64,000 nucleotides of DNA, from positions 344,001-408,000 of the forward strand of contig RPFO01001034.1 of the NCBI GenBank assembly GCA_009746045.1. The letters are read 5' to 3'. The stretch is from Mesostigma viride (taxonomy: Eukaryota > Streptophyta > Mesostigmatophyceae > Mesostigmatales > Mesostigmataceae). The translations under genes and the position numbers were made by a program. Position 1 is the first letter of the stretch. Every line of letters begins with the position of its first letter. Below the pieces are notes generated by a model that worked only from the letters and a program-made list of their open reading frames with translations, made no database searches and was not told the DNA's origin. Shown in pieces: positions 11,629 through 21,500 of the stretch.

Positions 11629-12506
11629 AGAAGCAGACCCTTGGTCTGCGAATCATGAAGGCGCGCAATCAAGGGCAGTACCTCAGTGCGTGCCTCGAGG
11701 GCGGCCCGCAGAGCATCGATGACAAACGCGGGGTCGCCAACCGGAACGCCGAGGACATCCAACCCATGGAGGCGCTCGTCCCGGCCCAAGAGCTGGGGCG
11801 GAAAGCCGGAGCAATCACCTTGGGGCGAGTACACCGCGCACTTGGCCAGGGTCAACTGGAGGTTGATGTCGGCCACCGCGGTCTGCAGTGCCAGCAGAGC
11901 CGCGGTGGTGTCCGGCACAGGGCCCAGAAGGTAGATATCATCCAAGTAGGCCTGAATAGCGACCGCCGGGTGGGCAGCATGGACCGCTTGGAGGCAACCC
12001 TGGAGGGGGGCGGCAAAGTACAGGGGTCCCAGGGGGTCCCCTTGCTGGGTGCCCGACCGCGACAGCAGGCCGCCGCGAGTGCCGTCCTCCATGATGTGAA
12101 CCAGTTGGCCGGGCTGGCCGTAGCACACGGCTGTCCAAGCGTACAAGTCCTCGAAGGACTCCATGACGGCCGCAAACATGCTGGCGCGGGACAGACTGTT
12201 GAACGCGTTGTGGCAGTCGACCTTGACGACAGCGTGGGTGGGGTGGGCCTCGAGGTAGGCCTGCACCGAATGGATGAGGATATCCGCCCCGCCTGGAGTC
12301 GTCACCCCCAGCTGGGCCGCCACCGAGGTCTCACCCGCTGCGAGGGGCGGGCAGAAAAAGGCACGGAGCTCGGGCGCCTTTTGGCGGCAGATCACTTTGC
12401 CCACGAGCTTGCGGAGCACCTCACCGCAGGCGATCGGGCGCACCTTGCCCTCGGGGGGGGCAAGACACCCTTGAGCAGAGCGAGGAGGCGAGCGCCCGCT
12501 AACCAC
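11439..12506 (-). CDS. Retrotransposon A2 reverse transcriptase palm
   Basis: Open frame of 355 residues with the order of non-LTR reverse transcriptase blocks: KVRPIACGEVLRKLVGK (residues 21-37), motif A with catalytic Asp98 (VKVDCHNAFN), motif B GTQQGDPLGP (152-161) and motif C YLDD at 187-190 (11948-11937). The two Asp of YLDD plus Asp98 are the metal ligands. The polymerase would copy element RNA at a nicked target (target-primed reverse transcription). The last 60 residues overlap the next segment in another frame. No missing catalytic residue is seen. Confidence 0.88.
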   Translation of the reverse strand: MVSGRSPPRSAQGCLAPPEGKVRPIACGEVLRKLVGKVICRQKAPELRAFFCPPLAAGETSVAAQLGVTTPGGADILIHSVQAYLEAHPTHAVVKVDCHNAFNSLSRASMFAAVMESFEDLYAWTAVCYGQPGQLVHIMEDGTRGGLLSRSGTQQGDPLGPLYFAAPLQGCLQAVHAAHPAVAIQAYLDDIYLLGPVPDTTAALLALQTAVADINLQLTLAKCAVYSPQGDCSGFPPQLLGRDERLHGLDVLGVPVGDPAFVIDALRAALEARTEVLPLIARLHDSQTKGLLLWFCAHPRVVHWLRGALPLRSGWPPRATTNASSRPWRSWSRAPTSRHMLFALPPCLHGWVAAV

Positions 12507-13975
12507 TCGCGCGCAGCGGGAGGAACGCGACCAGCCGCCAGGTCAATGAGGGTGTCAAAGAGAATGTCCTCGCCCCCATGCCCCACCAGGACCTCCAAGT
12601 GCTCGTAGCGCCAGCCCGACGGCCCGGTAGAGGAAGCCCGCGGGACCGCACGCATCACCTCCAGGAAGCAGTCGCGGTCCAGCCGGAGGGGGGCCGGCAG
12701 GGGGTCCGGCACGGGCAGCTGGAATCCGGGCTCCGCAGGGTGAAGAGCCTCCAAGGCCGCCAGGGTAGCCGCATTGGCGGGGGCGAGCTTGGCCATTTCC
12801 AAGCGGGTCATGGCCCGGCTGAGCTGCCCCTCGCGGACGAGGCGGATGACGTCGGCGGCCACCCGCTCGAAGTTGACCTCCCCCGACAGCCGGGCCGTGC
12901 GCGGGGGCGGCACGCCAAACAGCCCCTCCCAGTCCCCCTGCAGAAAGCGTCGGCAACGGGCAATAACCGCACCCTGGAGGCCGCGCACACCACGCCCGAG
13001 AGGGGTGAGGAGCAGGCGGGGGGTCACCATGTGCAGTTTAAAGCCCAGCGGGTCGTCCGGAGCGGCGTGCATGCGCCGGAGAGAAACGATTGCACATTGC
13101 GCGAAAAGGCTACGCGCGCGGTGGGGGAGGTCGGTCAGGGTAGACGTCGGGTTGATGGCGCATGCATCCCAGGGAACCGTGTCAAGCCAACGCCAACTGG
13201 CCGAGTAGTCGGGCGGCGGGGGCTGGGAGCCGGTGGGAGCCGAGGCGGGAGGGGGGGAGGGGGCCGGGACTGCTGGCCGGTTGAGGGGCCGTTGAGCAAC
13301 ACAGGCGCGCGCGTGCTGAGCGCGCCCGTGAATGGAGTACACCCGCTGGCAGTGAGCTTCCGGGCACCGGTAACAGCTCATGGCCTGCAGATCCGCCGCG
13401 CCGAGATCGGGGTGCACAGCGCGAAGGTGCTGGCAGAGGAGGTTACGGTTGTGGAACACACCCGCACACGGGGACCCCGTGGGAAGCAGCACGGCACACC
13501 GGTGAAGGCCGTCGGCGGGCGCTGAGTGGCGGGGAGCGGCGCCAGCAAAGGCAGGACGTGGGGCCTGCGGCGTCTCCCCAGCCGGGCCGGCAGGCGCGCG
13601 CACCACGACCCGACCAGCGCCCGGCAGCCCGCCGGGGCCACGGAGGAGGCAGTGCCCACCGGGGAGACCCCCAGCGGAGGGGGATCGAGAACGCCGGCGC
13701 CCCTCCCAGGGGGACTCGCCAGCGCGCCCGCGACCACCCCAGGCCCCGGCAACGAGGCCGGGGGCGGAGGCCGAGGGGTCGGGGAGGCAGCTGGCCCCGG
13801 GGCCCGGTGGGGACCCGGCAGGGGACCCAGCGAGACCGGGGGCGGGCCGAGAGGAAGCGCAGTCCCAGGGGGCGGCACAACAGCCCGGCACAACGGGCAG
13901 CGCGGCACGGAGTGGAGCAAGCTGCGCGCGATGCACGCTTGATGGAATGTGTGGCCGCACGCGGGCAGGCGACAC
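12392..13975 (-). CDS. Retrotransposon A2 segment with two zinc fingers and RT N-terminal region
   Basis: Open frame of 527 residues. The first 150 residues overlap the RING segment and are probably shadow. Residues 160-188 read as a C2H2 finger (Cys160, Cys170, His183, His188) and residues 204-225 as a C2HC-type finger (Cys204, Cys209, His221, Cys225), at about 13498-13301. N-terminal zinc fingers of this kind bind target DNA in R2-type elements. A Pro-rich linker follows, then a region ending in the block around SGPSGWRYEHL-like sequence (here STGPSGWRYEHLEVL), which is a typical lead-in to the RT fingers of algal RLE and LINE elements. The frame breaks at the eight-G run near 12450. Confidence 0.75.
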   Translation of the reverse strand: MSPARVRPHIPSSVHRAQLAPLRAALPVVPGCCAAPWDCASSRPAPGLAGSPAGSPPGPGASCLPDPSASAPGLVAGAWGGRGRAGESPWEGRRRSRSPSAGGLPGGHCLLRGPGGLPGAGRVVVRAPAGPAGETPQAPRPAFAGAAPRHSAPADGLHRCAVLLPTGSPCAGVFHNRNLLCQHLRAVHPDLGAADLQAMSCYRCPEAHCQRVYSIHGRAQHARACVAQRPLNRPAVPAPSPPPASAPTGSQPPPPDYSASWRWLDTVPWDACAINPTSTLTDLPHRARSLFAQCAIVSLRRMHAAPDDPLGFKLHMVTPRLLLTPLGRGVRGLQGAVIARCRRFLQGDWEGLFGVPPPRTARLSGEVNFERVAADVIRLVREGQLSRAMTRLEMAKLAPANAATLAALEALHPAEPGFQLPVPDPLPAPLRLDRDCFLEVMRAVPRASSTGPSGWRYEHLEVLVGHGGEDILFDTLIDLAAGRVPPAAREWLAGARLLALLKGVLPPPRARCARSPAVRCSASSWAK

Positions 13976-14109
13976 AAGCCATCCCCCGGCCGGAAGGGCT
14001 CAAGGCAGATGGCACAGGAGCCCGACTCGGGGTCGTCCCCCTCCAGAAGGGACCGGACATGAGGGGGGGCGGGTCCCAGCCGGCCTCCCAGCAACCCGGG
14101 AGAGCGCAA
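13378..14109 (-). CDS. Retrotransposon A2 segment with RING-H2 finger
   Basis: Open frame of 243 residues. Residues 32-74 (about 14016-13888) form a RING-H2 finger: Cys32, Cys35, Cys51, His53, His56, Cys59, Cys71, Cys74, with the usual hydrophobic and Pro spacing (CPLC end). RING-H2 proteins are E3 ubiquitin ligases; in a retroelement this might modify a host chromatin or defence factor. The part after residue 80 is Pro-rich and at least partly shifted, since the following zinc fingers are in the frame of 13975. The finger is also recognisable in noisy copy A1 (near 6130-6270). Confidence 0.75.
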   Translation of the reverse strand: MRSPGLLGGRLGPAPPHVRSLLEGDDPESGSCAICLEPFRPGDGLCRLPACGHTFHQACIARSLLHSVPRCPLCRAVVPPPGTALPLGPPPVSLGPLPGPHRAPGPAASPTPRPPPPASLPGPGVVAGALASPPGRGAGVLDPPPLGVSPVGTASSVAPAGCRALVGSWCARLPARLGRRRRPHVLPLLAPLPATQRPPTAFTGVPCCFPRGPRVRVCSTTVTSSASTFALCTPISARRICRP

Positions 14110-14632
14110 TCTGGGCGCGCGAGAGGATGCCGACCGGTTGGTCAGCCGCGGGGTGCCATTCGTGCGGGATGCCTGCCAACTCCAGGATGTCGTGGAGGAA
14201 GGCAGAAACAGGCGTCCCCGCGGTTAGGGGCTGGGCGCGCCCGGCCGAGTCCACCAAGATGGCCTGGCCGCCCTGAACCGCGATGGGGGCCCCGAACTCC
14301 ACACGCAGCATGGCGGCCTGCGCCAGGCTGAGGGAGGTGATGAGAAAGCCCCCACTGGCAACCGGGCCGGGAGGCGGGGCCTGGGCGTCCAAGAAGAGGC
14401 GAAGCTGCCGCGGGGACATGAGGCCCAGGTCGGCGCCGCCCGCGAGGTAGGCCGCCCGCACCGAGACCTGTGCGTCTCGAGCCACCGCCGTGACGAACTC
14501 GACCACCTCCTGACCCACCCGCTCGTCCAGGGAAAGCAGCTCTTCCTGCCGGGCGGCCGGGAGATGCCACGGCAGCCGGCAGCCGGCGTGATATCCTTCC
14601 AAGACATACCCCCAAAGAGTCGAGGCCGTCAC
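14000..14632 (-). CDS. Retrotransposon A2 segment between PHD and RING, unrecognised
   Basis: Open frame of 210 residues in the same frame as the PHD segment. The first 180 residues read like a soluble alpha/beta domain (many Leu, Val, Ala; few low-complexity runs) and are also recognisable in copy A1. No family is recognised. The last 30 residues overlap the RING segment in another frame and are probably not translated as such. It is placed here because it links the PHD and RING fingers of the same element. Confidence 0.45.
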   Translation of the reverse strand: MTASTLWGYVLEGYHAGCRLPWHLPAARQEELLSLDERVGQEVVEFVTAVARDAQVSVRAAYLAGGADLGLMSPRQLRLFLDAQAPPPGPVASGGFLITSLSLAQAAMLRVEFGAPIAVQGGQAILVDSAGRAQPLTAGTPVSAFLHDILELAGIPHEWHPAADQPVGILSRAQIALSRVAGRPAGTRPPSCPVPSGGGRPRVGLLCHLP

Positions 14633-14695
14633 CGGGGGGCGGCGGAAAGAAATGTCGCCCGCACCTGCGCAACTAGGGCCAGGAAGGCCGGGGGC

Positions 14696-15460
14696 CTAGG
14701 GAGCGAGGGGAAGGCGGCCTGGAGCCCGACCGCGTCCAGCAACAAAGGGCAGTACGCCCAAGAAAAGGTGGCGCGGCCCACCACGCCGACAATGTGCGAG
14801 GGCGGCCACGAGGTGAACGCGTGGGCCCGGGGGCCGCCGTCCCACGCGGCAAGGACGGGGGTGGCGGCTGGGTGGCCAACCGCGGCCGGGGGAAGGGAGG
14901 CCAGAGCGTCGGGGAGCGAGGGGCCGGGGGCGGGCGCCGGGGTCGCCAGGCCCGCCGGGGGTCGGCCGGGCCAGCCCAGGCGACAGCGCCGCGCCCCCGT
15001 CGGCGGGGCCAGGCGACGGGTGGGGCCCCGGGGCCGAGGGCGCCAGGGCCCGAGCAACGGCGGCCCCATCGGGCAGGCCACGGCCCGCCCCGAGGGCCTC
15101 GGCAGGGGGGCACACGGGGCAGGGGGCCGGAGCACCCAGCGGGGAGGGCAGCCCGGGGGCCCGCCGGGGGGGACAGCGCGGGCACGTCCAGGAGCCCGGC
15201 GGGACCCGGTAGAGCCGGGGAGTAAGACACTGCAAGTGCCACCCGGAATTGCAAGCATCACAAACTAACATGTGGTGCCCGCGGTGCCCGCTCCGGCAGA
15301 CCTCGCAGACCAAGGAGGGGGAGACCGGGGCGCCCGAGCCCCCCGCAGCCGGGTCGCCCACCTCCGCAAGAAGGGCCGCAAGCCGAGAGGACCGCCGAGG
15401 CGCCAACCGGGGAGCGGGGGAGCCGTTGGGCGAAGGGGGTCGTGGGTCGTCCATGAACAA
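14696..15460 (-). CDS. Retrotransposon A2 N-terminal segment with PHD finger
   Basis: Open frame of 254 residues starting at the first ATG after the hairpin leader. Residues 52-96 (15307-15173) form a clear C4HC3 PHD finger: Cys52, Cys55, Cys67, Cys70, His75, Cys78, Cys93, Cys96, with the expected Trp two residues before the final CxxC pair (WTCPRC). PHD fingers usually bind histone H3 tails, methylated or not; in a retroelement this could steer integration to a chromatin state. Only the PHD part looks constrained. The Pro/Gly/Ala-rich remainder after about residue 100 is partly a wrong frame, since plausible coding from about 14790 to 14640 lies in the neighbouring frame. Confidence 0.75.
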   Translation of the reverse strand: MFMDDPRPPSPNGSPAPRLAPRRSSRLAALLAEVGDPAAGGSGAPVSPSLVCEVCRSGHRGHHMLVCDACNSGWHLQCLTPRLYRVPPGSWTCPRCPPRRAPGLPSPLGAPAPCPVCPPAEALGAGRGLPDGAAVARALAPSAPGPHPSPGPADGGAALSPGLARPTPGGPGDPGARPRPLAPRRSGLPSPGRGWPPSRHPRPCRVGRRPPGPRVHLVAALAHCRRGGPRHLFLGVLPFVAGRGRAPGRLPLAP

Positions 15461-15502
15461 TCAGGGCAGGCGTGGCAGCCACCGAGGGGGGGGGCGGGGG
15501 GT

Positions 15503-15554
15503 GTGGGGGGCGGAGCCCCCCACGCGGGGGGTTTGGGGGGCGGCAGCCCCCCAA
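15503..15554 (-). promoter_or_regulatory. Two perfect GC hairpins in the 5' leader of family A
   Basis: On the transcript strand the leader folds into a 9-bp stem with 4-base loop (15554-15533) and a second 9-bp stem with 3-base loop (15523-15503), both with six G-C pairs in a row. Copy A1 keeps the same two hairpins at about 7800-7845 despite its noise. They start only about 14 bases from the 5' junction with satellite. Possible roles are a translation or RNP-assembly structure or part of a self-cleaving 5' ribozyme as in R2; the sequence alone does not decide. Confidence 0.6.
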
Positions 15555-15568
15555 CGCGCTGCGGTCGC

Positions 15569-18500
15569 GGTACCGCCTGCCGTCCGGCACTTTGAAGCCC
15601 GCCGGTGCTATAATTCCTATCGTCCACGCATGTTTTCCCCTGCCTCAAACCGCACGTTGCATTTAAATCTGGAGCCCAAAATTCACTGAAAACGTGTGCC
15701 AGCCGGTAGCAAACTGGGCCAAGCTGCCACGGAATGGTGGTACCGCCTGCCGTCCGGCACTTTGAAGCCCGCCGGTGCTATAATTCCTATCGTCCACGCA
15801 TGTTTTCCCCTGCCTCAAACCGCACGTTGCATTTAAATCTGGAGCCCAAAATTCACTGAAAACGTGTGCCAGCCGGTAGCAAACTGGGCCAAGCTGCCAC
15901 GGAATGGTGGTACCGCCTGCCGTCCGGCACTTTGAAGCCCGCCGGTGCTATAATTCCTATCGTCCACGCATGTTTTCCCCTGCCTCAAACCGCACGTTGC
16001 ATTTAAATCTGGAGCCCAAAATTCACTGAAAACGTGTGCCAGCCGGTAGCAAACTGGGCCAAGCTGCCACGGAATGGTGGTACCGCCTGCCGTCCGGCAC
16101 TTTGAAGCCCGCCGGTGCTATAATTCCTATCGTCCACGCATGTTTTCCCCTGCCTCAAACCGCACGTTGCATTTAAATCTGGAGCCCAAAATTCACTGAA
16201 AACGTGTGCCAGCCGGTAGCAAACTGGGCCAAGCTGCCACGGAATGGTGGTACCGCCTGCCGTCCGGCACTTTGAAGCCCGCCGGTGCTATAATTCCTAT
16301 CGTCCACGCATGTTTTCCCCTGCCTCAAACCGCACGTTGCATTTAAATCTGGAGCCCAAAATTCACTGAAAACGTGTGCCAGCCGGTAGCAAACTGGGCC
16401 AAGCTGCCACGGAATGGTGGTACCGCCTGCCGTCCGGCACTTTGAAGCCCGCCGGTGCTATAATTCCTATCGTCCACGCATGTTTTCCCCTGCCTCAAAC
16501 CGCACGTTGCATTTAAATCTGGAGCCCAAAATTCACTGAAAACGTGTGCCAGCCGGTAGCAAACTGGGCCAAGCTGCCACGGAATGGTGGTACCGCCTGC
16601 CGTCCGGCACTTTGAAGCCCGCCGGTGCTATAATTCCTATCGTCCACGCATGTTTTCCCCTGCCTCAAACCGCACGTTGCATTTAAATCTGGAGCCCAAA
16701 ATTCACTGAAAACGTGTGCCAGCCGGTAGCAAACTGGGCCAAGCTGCCACGGAATGGTGGTACCGCCTGCCGTCCGGCACTTTGAAGCCCGCCGGTGCTA
16801 TAATTCCTATCGTCCACGCATGTTTTCCCCTGCCTCAAACCGCACGTTGCATTTAAATCTGGAGCCCAAAATTCACTGAAAACGTGTGCCAGCCGGTAGC
16901 AAACTGGGCCAAGCTGCCACGGAATGGTGGTACCGCCTGCCGTCCGGCACTTTGAAGCCCGCCGGTGCTATAATTCCTATCGTCCACGCATGTTTTCCCC
17001 TGCCTCAAACCGCACGTTGCATTTAAATCTGGAGCCCAAAATTCACTGAAAACGTGTGCCAGCCGGTAGCAAACTGGGCCAAGCTGCCACGGAATGGTGG
17101 TACCGCCTGCCGTCCGGCACTTTGAAGCCCGCCGGTGCTATAATTCCTATCGTCCACGCATGTTTTCCCCTGCCTCAAACCGCACGTTGCATTTAAATCT
17201 GGAGCCCAAAATTCACTGAAAACGTGTGCCAGCCGGTAGCAAACTGGGCCAAGCTGCCACGGAATGGTGGTACCGCCTGCCGTCCGGCACTTTGAAGCCC
17301 GCCGGTGCTATAATTCCTATCGTCCACGCATGTTTTCCCCTGCCTCAAACCGCACGTTGCATTTAAATCTGGAGCCCAAAATTCACTGAAAACGTGTGCC
17401 AGCCGGTAGCAAACTGGGCCAAGCTGCCACGGAATGGTGGTACCGCCTGCCGTCCGGCACTTTGAAGCCCGCCGGTGCTATAATTCCTATCGTCCACGCA
17501 TGTTTTCCCCTGCCTCAAACCGCACGTTGCATTTAAATCTGGAGCCCAAAATTCACTGAAAACGTGTGCCAGCCGGTAGCAAACTGGGCCAAGCTGCCAC
17601 GGAATGGTGGTACCGCCTGCCGTCCGGCACTTTGAAGCCCGCCGGTGCTATAATTCCTATCGTCCACGCATGTTTTCCCCTGCCTCAAACCGCACGTTGC
17701 ATTTAAATCTGGAGCCCAAAATTCACTGAAAACGTGTGCCAGCCGGTAGCAAACTGGGCCAAGCTGCCACGGAATGGTGGTACCGCCTGCCGTCCGGCAC
17801 TTTGAAGCCCGCCGGTGCTATAATTCCTATCGTCCACGCATGTTTTCCCCTGCCTCAAACCGCACGTTGCATTTAAATCTGGAGCCCAAAATTCACTGAA
17901 AACGTGTGCCAGCCGGTAGCAAACTGGGCCAAGCTGCCACGGAATGGTGGTACCGCCTGCCGTCCGGCACTTTGAAGCCCGCCGGTGCTATAATTCCTAT
18001 CGTCCACGCATGTTTTCCCCTGCCTCAAACCGCACGTTGCATTTAAATCTGGAGCCCAAAATTCACTGAAAACGTGTGCCAGCCGGTAGCAAACTGGGCC
18101 AAGCTGCCACGGAATGGTGGTACCGCCTGCCGTCCGGCACTTTGAAGCCCGCCGGTGCTATAATTCCTATCGTCCACGCATGTTTTCCCCTGCCTCAAAC
18201 CGCACGTTGCATTTAAATCTGGAGCCCAAAATTCACTGAAAACGTGTGCCAGCCGGTAGCAAACTGGGCCAAGCTGCCACGGAATGGTGGTACCGCCTGC
18301 CGTCCGGCACTTTGAAGCCCGCCGGTGCTATAATTCCTATCGTCCACGCATGTTTTCCCCTGCCTCAAACCGCACGTTGCATTTAAATCTGGAGCCCAAA
18401 ATTCACTGAAAACGTGTGCCAGCCGGTAGCAAACTGGGCCAAGCTGCCACGGAATGGTGGTACCGCCTGCCGTCCGGCACTTTGAAGCCCGCCGGTGCTA

Positions 18501-21500
18501 TAATTCCTATCGTCCACGCATGTTTTCCCCTGCCTCAAACCGCACGTTGCATTTAAATCTGGAGCCCAAAATTCACTGAAAACGTGTGCCAGCCGGTAGC
18601 AAACTGGGCCAAGCTGCCACGGAATGGTGGTACCGCCTGCCGTCCGGCACTTTGAAGCCCGCCGGTGCTATAATTCCTATCGTCCACGCATGTTTTCCCC
18701 TGCCTCAAACCGCACGTTGCATTTAAATCTGGAGCCCAAAATTCACTGAAAACGTGTGCCAGCCGGTAGCAAACTGGGCCAAGCTGCCACGGAATGGTGG
18801 TACCGCCTGCCGTCCGGCACTTTGAAGCCCGCCGGTGCTATAATTCCTATCGTCCACGCATGTTTTCCCCTGCCTCAAACCGCACGTTGCATTTAAATCT
18901 GGAGCCCAAAATTCACTGAAAACGTGTGCCAGCCGGTAGCAAACTGGGCCAAGCTGCCACGGAATGGTGGTACCGCCTGCCGTCCGGCACTTTGAAGCCC
19001 GCCGGTGCTATAATTCCTATCGTCCACGCATGTTTTCCCCTGCCTCAAACCGCACGTTGCATTTAAATCTGGAGCCCAAAATTCACTGAAAACGTGTGCC
19101 AGCCGGTAGCAAACTGGGCCAAGCTGCCACGGAATGGTGGTACCGCCTGCCGTCCGGCACTTTGAAGCCCGCCGGTGCTATAATTCCTATCGTCCACGCA
19201 TGTTTTCCCCTGCCTCAAACCGCACGTTGCATTTAAATCTGGAGCCCAAAATTCACTGAAAACGTGTGCCAGCCGGTAGCAAACTGGGCCAAGCTGCCAC
19301 GGAATGGTGGTACCGCCTGCCGTCCGGCACTTTGAAGCCCGCCGGTGCTATAATTCCTATCGTCCACGCATGTTTTCCCCTGCCTCAAACCGCACGTTGC
19401 ATTTAAATCTGGAGCCCAAAATTCACTGAAAACGTGTGCCAGCCGGTAGCAAACTGGGCCAAGCTGCCACGGAATGGTGGTACCGCCTGCCGTCCGGCAC
19501 TTTGAAGCCCGCCGGTGCTATAATTCCTATCGTCCACGCATGTTTTCCCCTGCCTCAAACCGCACGTTGCATTTAAATCTGGAGCCCAAAATTCACTGAA
19601 AACGTGTGCCAGCCGGTAGCAAACTGGGCCAAGCTGCCACGGAATGGTGGTACCGCCTGCCGTCCGGCACTTTGAAGCCCGCCGGTGCTATAATTCCTAT
19701 CGTCCACGCATGTTTTCCCCTGCCTCAAACCGCACGTTGCATTTAAATCTGGAGCCCAAAATTCACTGAAAACGTGTGCCAGCCGGTAGCAAACTGGGCC
19801 AAGCTGCCACGGAATGGTGGTACCGCCTGCCGTCCGGCACTTTGAAGCCCGCCGGTGCTATAATTCCTATCGTCCACGCATGTTTTCCCCTGCCTCAAAC
19901 CGCACGTTGCATTTAAATCTGGAGCCCAAAATTCACTGAAAACGTGTGCCAGCCGGTAGCAAACTGGGCCAAGCTGCCACGGAATGGTGGTACCGCCTGC
20001 CGTCCGGCACTTTGAAGCCCGCCGGTGCTATAATTCCTATCGTCCACGCATGTTTTCCCCTGCCTCAAACCGCACGTTGCATTTAAATCTGGAGCCCAAA
20101 ATTCACTGAAAACGTGTGCCAGCCGGTAGCAAACTGGGCCAAGCTGCCACGGAATGGTGGTACCGCCTGCCGTCCGGCACTTTGAAGCCCGCCGGTGCTA
20201 TAATTCCTATCGTCCACGCATGTTTTCCCCTGCCTCAAACCGCACGTTGCATTTAAATCTGGAGCCCAAAATTCACTGAAAACGTGTGCCAGCCGGTAGC
20301 AAACTGGGCCAAGCTGCCACGGAATGGTGGTACCGCCTGCCGTCCGGCACTTTGAAGCCCGCCGGTGCTATAATTCCTATCGTCCACGCATGTTTTCCCC
20401 TGCCTCAAACCGCACGTTGCATTTAAATCTGGAGCCCAAAATTCACTGAAAACGTGTGCCAGCCGGTAGCAAACTGGGCCAAGCTGCCACGGAATGGTGG
20501 TACCGCCTGCCGTCCGGCACTTTGAAGCCCGCCGGTGCTATAATTCCTATCGTCCACGCATGTTTTCCCCTGCCTCAAACCGCACGTTGCATTTAAATCT
20601 GGAGCCCAAAATTCACTGAAAACGTGTGCCAGCCGGTAGCAAACTGGGCCAAGCTGCCACGGAATGGTGGTACCGCCTGCCGTCCGGCACTTTGAAGCCC
20701 GCCGGTGCTATAATTCCTATCGTCCACGCATGTTTTCCCCTGCCTCAAACCGCACGTTGCATTTAAATCTGGAGCCCAAAATTCACTGAAAACGTGTGCC
20801 AGCCGGTAGCAAACTGGGCCAAGCTGCCACGGAATGGTGGTACCGCCTGCCGTCCGGCACTTTGAAGCCCGCCGGTGCTATAATTCCTATCGTCCACGCA
20901 TGTTTTCCCCTGCCTCAAACCGCACGTTGCATTTAAATCTGGAGCCCAAAATTCACTGAAAACGTGTGCCAGCCGGTAGCAAACTGGGCCAAGCTGCCAC
21001 GGAATGGTGGTACCGCCTGCCGTCCGGCACTTTGAAGCCCGCCGGTGCTATAATTCCTATCGTCCACGCATGTTTTCCCCTGCCTCAAACCGCACGTTGC
21101 ATTTAAATCTGGAGCCCAAAATTCACTGAAAACGTGTGCCAGCCGGTAGCAAACTGGGCCAAGCTGCCACGGAATGGTGGTACCGCCTGCCGTCCGGCAC
21201 TTTGAAGCCCGCCGGTGCTATAATTCCTATCGTCCACGCATGTTTTCCCCTGCCTCAAACCGCACGTTGCATTTAAATCTGGAGCCCAAAATTCACTGAA
21301 AACGTGTGCCAGCCGGTAGCAAACTGGGCCAAGCTGCCACGGAATGGTGGTACCGCCTGCCGTCCGGCACTTTGAAGCCCGCCGGTGCTATAATTCCTAT
21401 CGTCCACGCATGTTTTCCCCTGCCTCAAACCGCACGTTGCATTTAAATCTGGAGCCCAAAATTCACTGAAAACGTGTGCCAGCCGGTAGCAAACTGGGCC

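Larger units (their letters stand above)
10297..15460 (-). pseudogene. Composite retrotransposon polyprotein of A2, broken by about six frameshifts
   Basis: Read from 15460 leftwards, coding similarity moves between frames: PHD (frame of 15460), a short stretch in the next frame to about 14640, back for 14632-14090, RING in another frame, zinc fingers and linker (frame of 13975), RT palm (frame of 12506) and endonuclease (frame of 11628). The span allows about 1720 residues. Shifts fall close to runs of G or C, for example the eight-G run near 12450 and six Gs near 14635, so they may be sequencing errors in homopolymers or real decay. If repaired, this would be a single long ORF. Conserved residues of every domain are intact, which suggests the source element was recently active. 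Confidence 0.8.
8593..15568 (-). mobile_element. Family A: satellite-specific non-LTR retrotransposon with PHD, RING, RT and RLE domains (copy A2)
   Basis: Essentially full-length element of about 6.98 kb on the minus strand: 5' leader with two hairpins (15461-15568), one long coding region now split over frames (15460-10297), and a 1.7-kb 3' region (10296-8593) without a poly(A) tail. Both flanks are satellite; the left flank ends and the right flank begins with ggtaccgcctgccgt, giving a 15-bp target-site duplication (left copy seen through two inserted bases). Reverse transcriptase with a downstream CCHC and PD-type nuclease is the architecture of RLE-bearing non-LTR clades (R2, R4, NeSL, CRE, Hero), many of which are site-specific. 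PHD and RING fingers at the N-terminal side are unusual for those clades. Exact clade not determined. Confidence 0.9.

Noticed and set aside
15480-15568. HDV-like self-cleaving ribozyme at the family A 5' end
   Set aside because: Strong hairpins are present, but I could not match the nested pseudoknot and catalytic C region by eye; kept only as a possibility in the hairpin finding.
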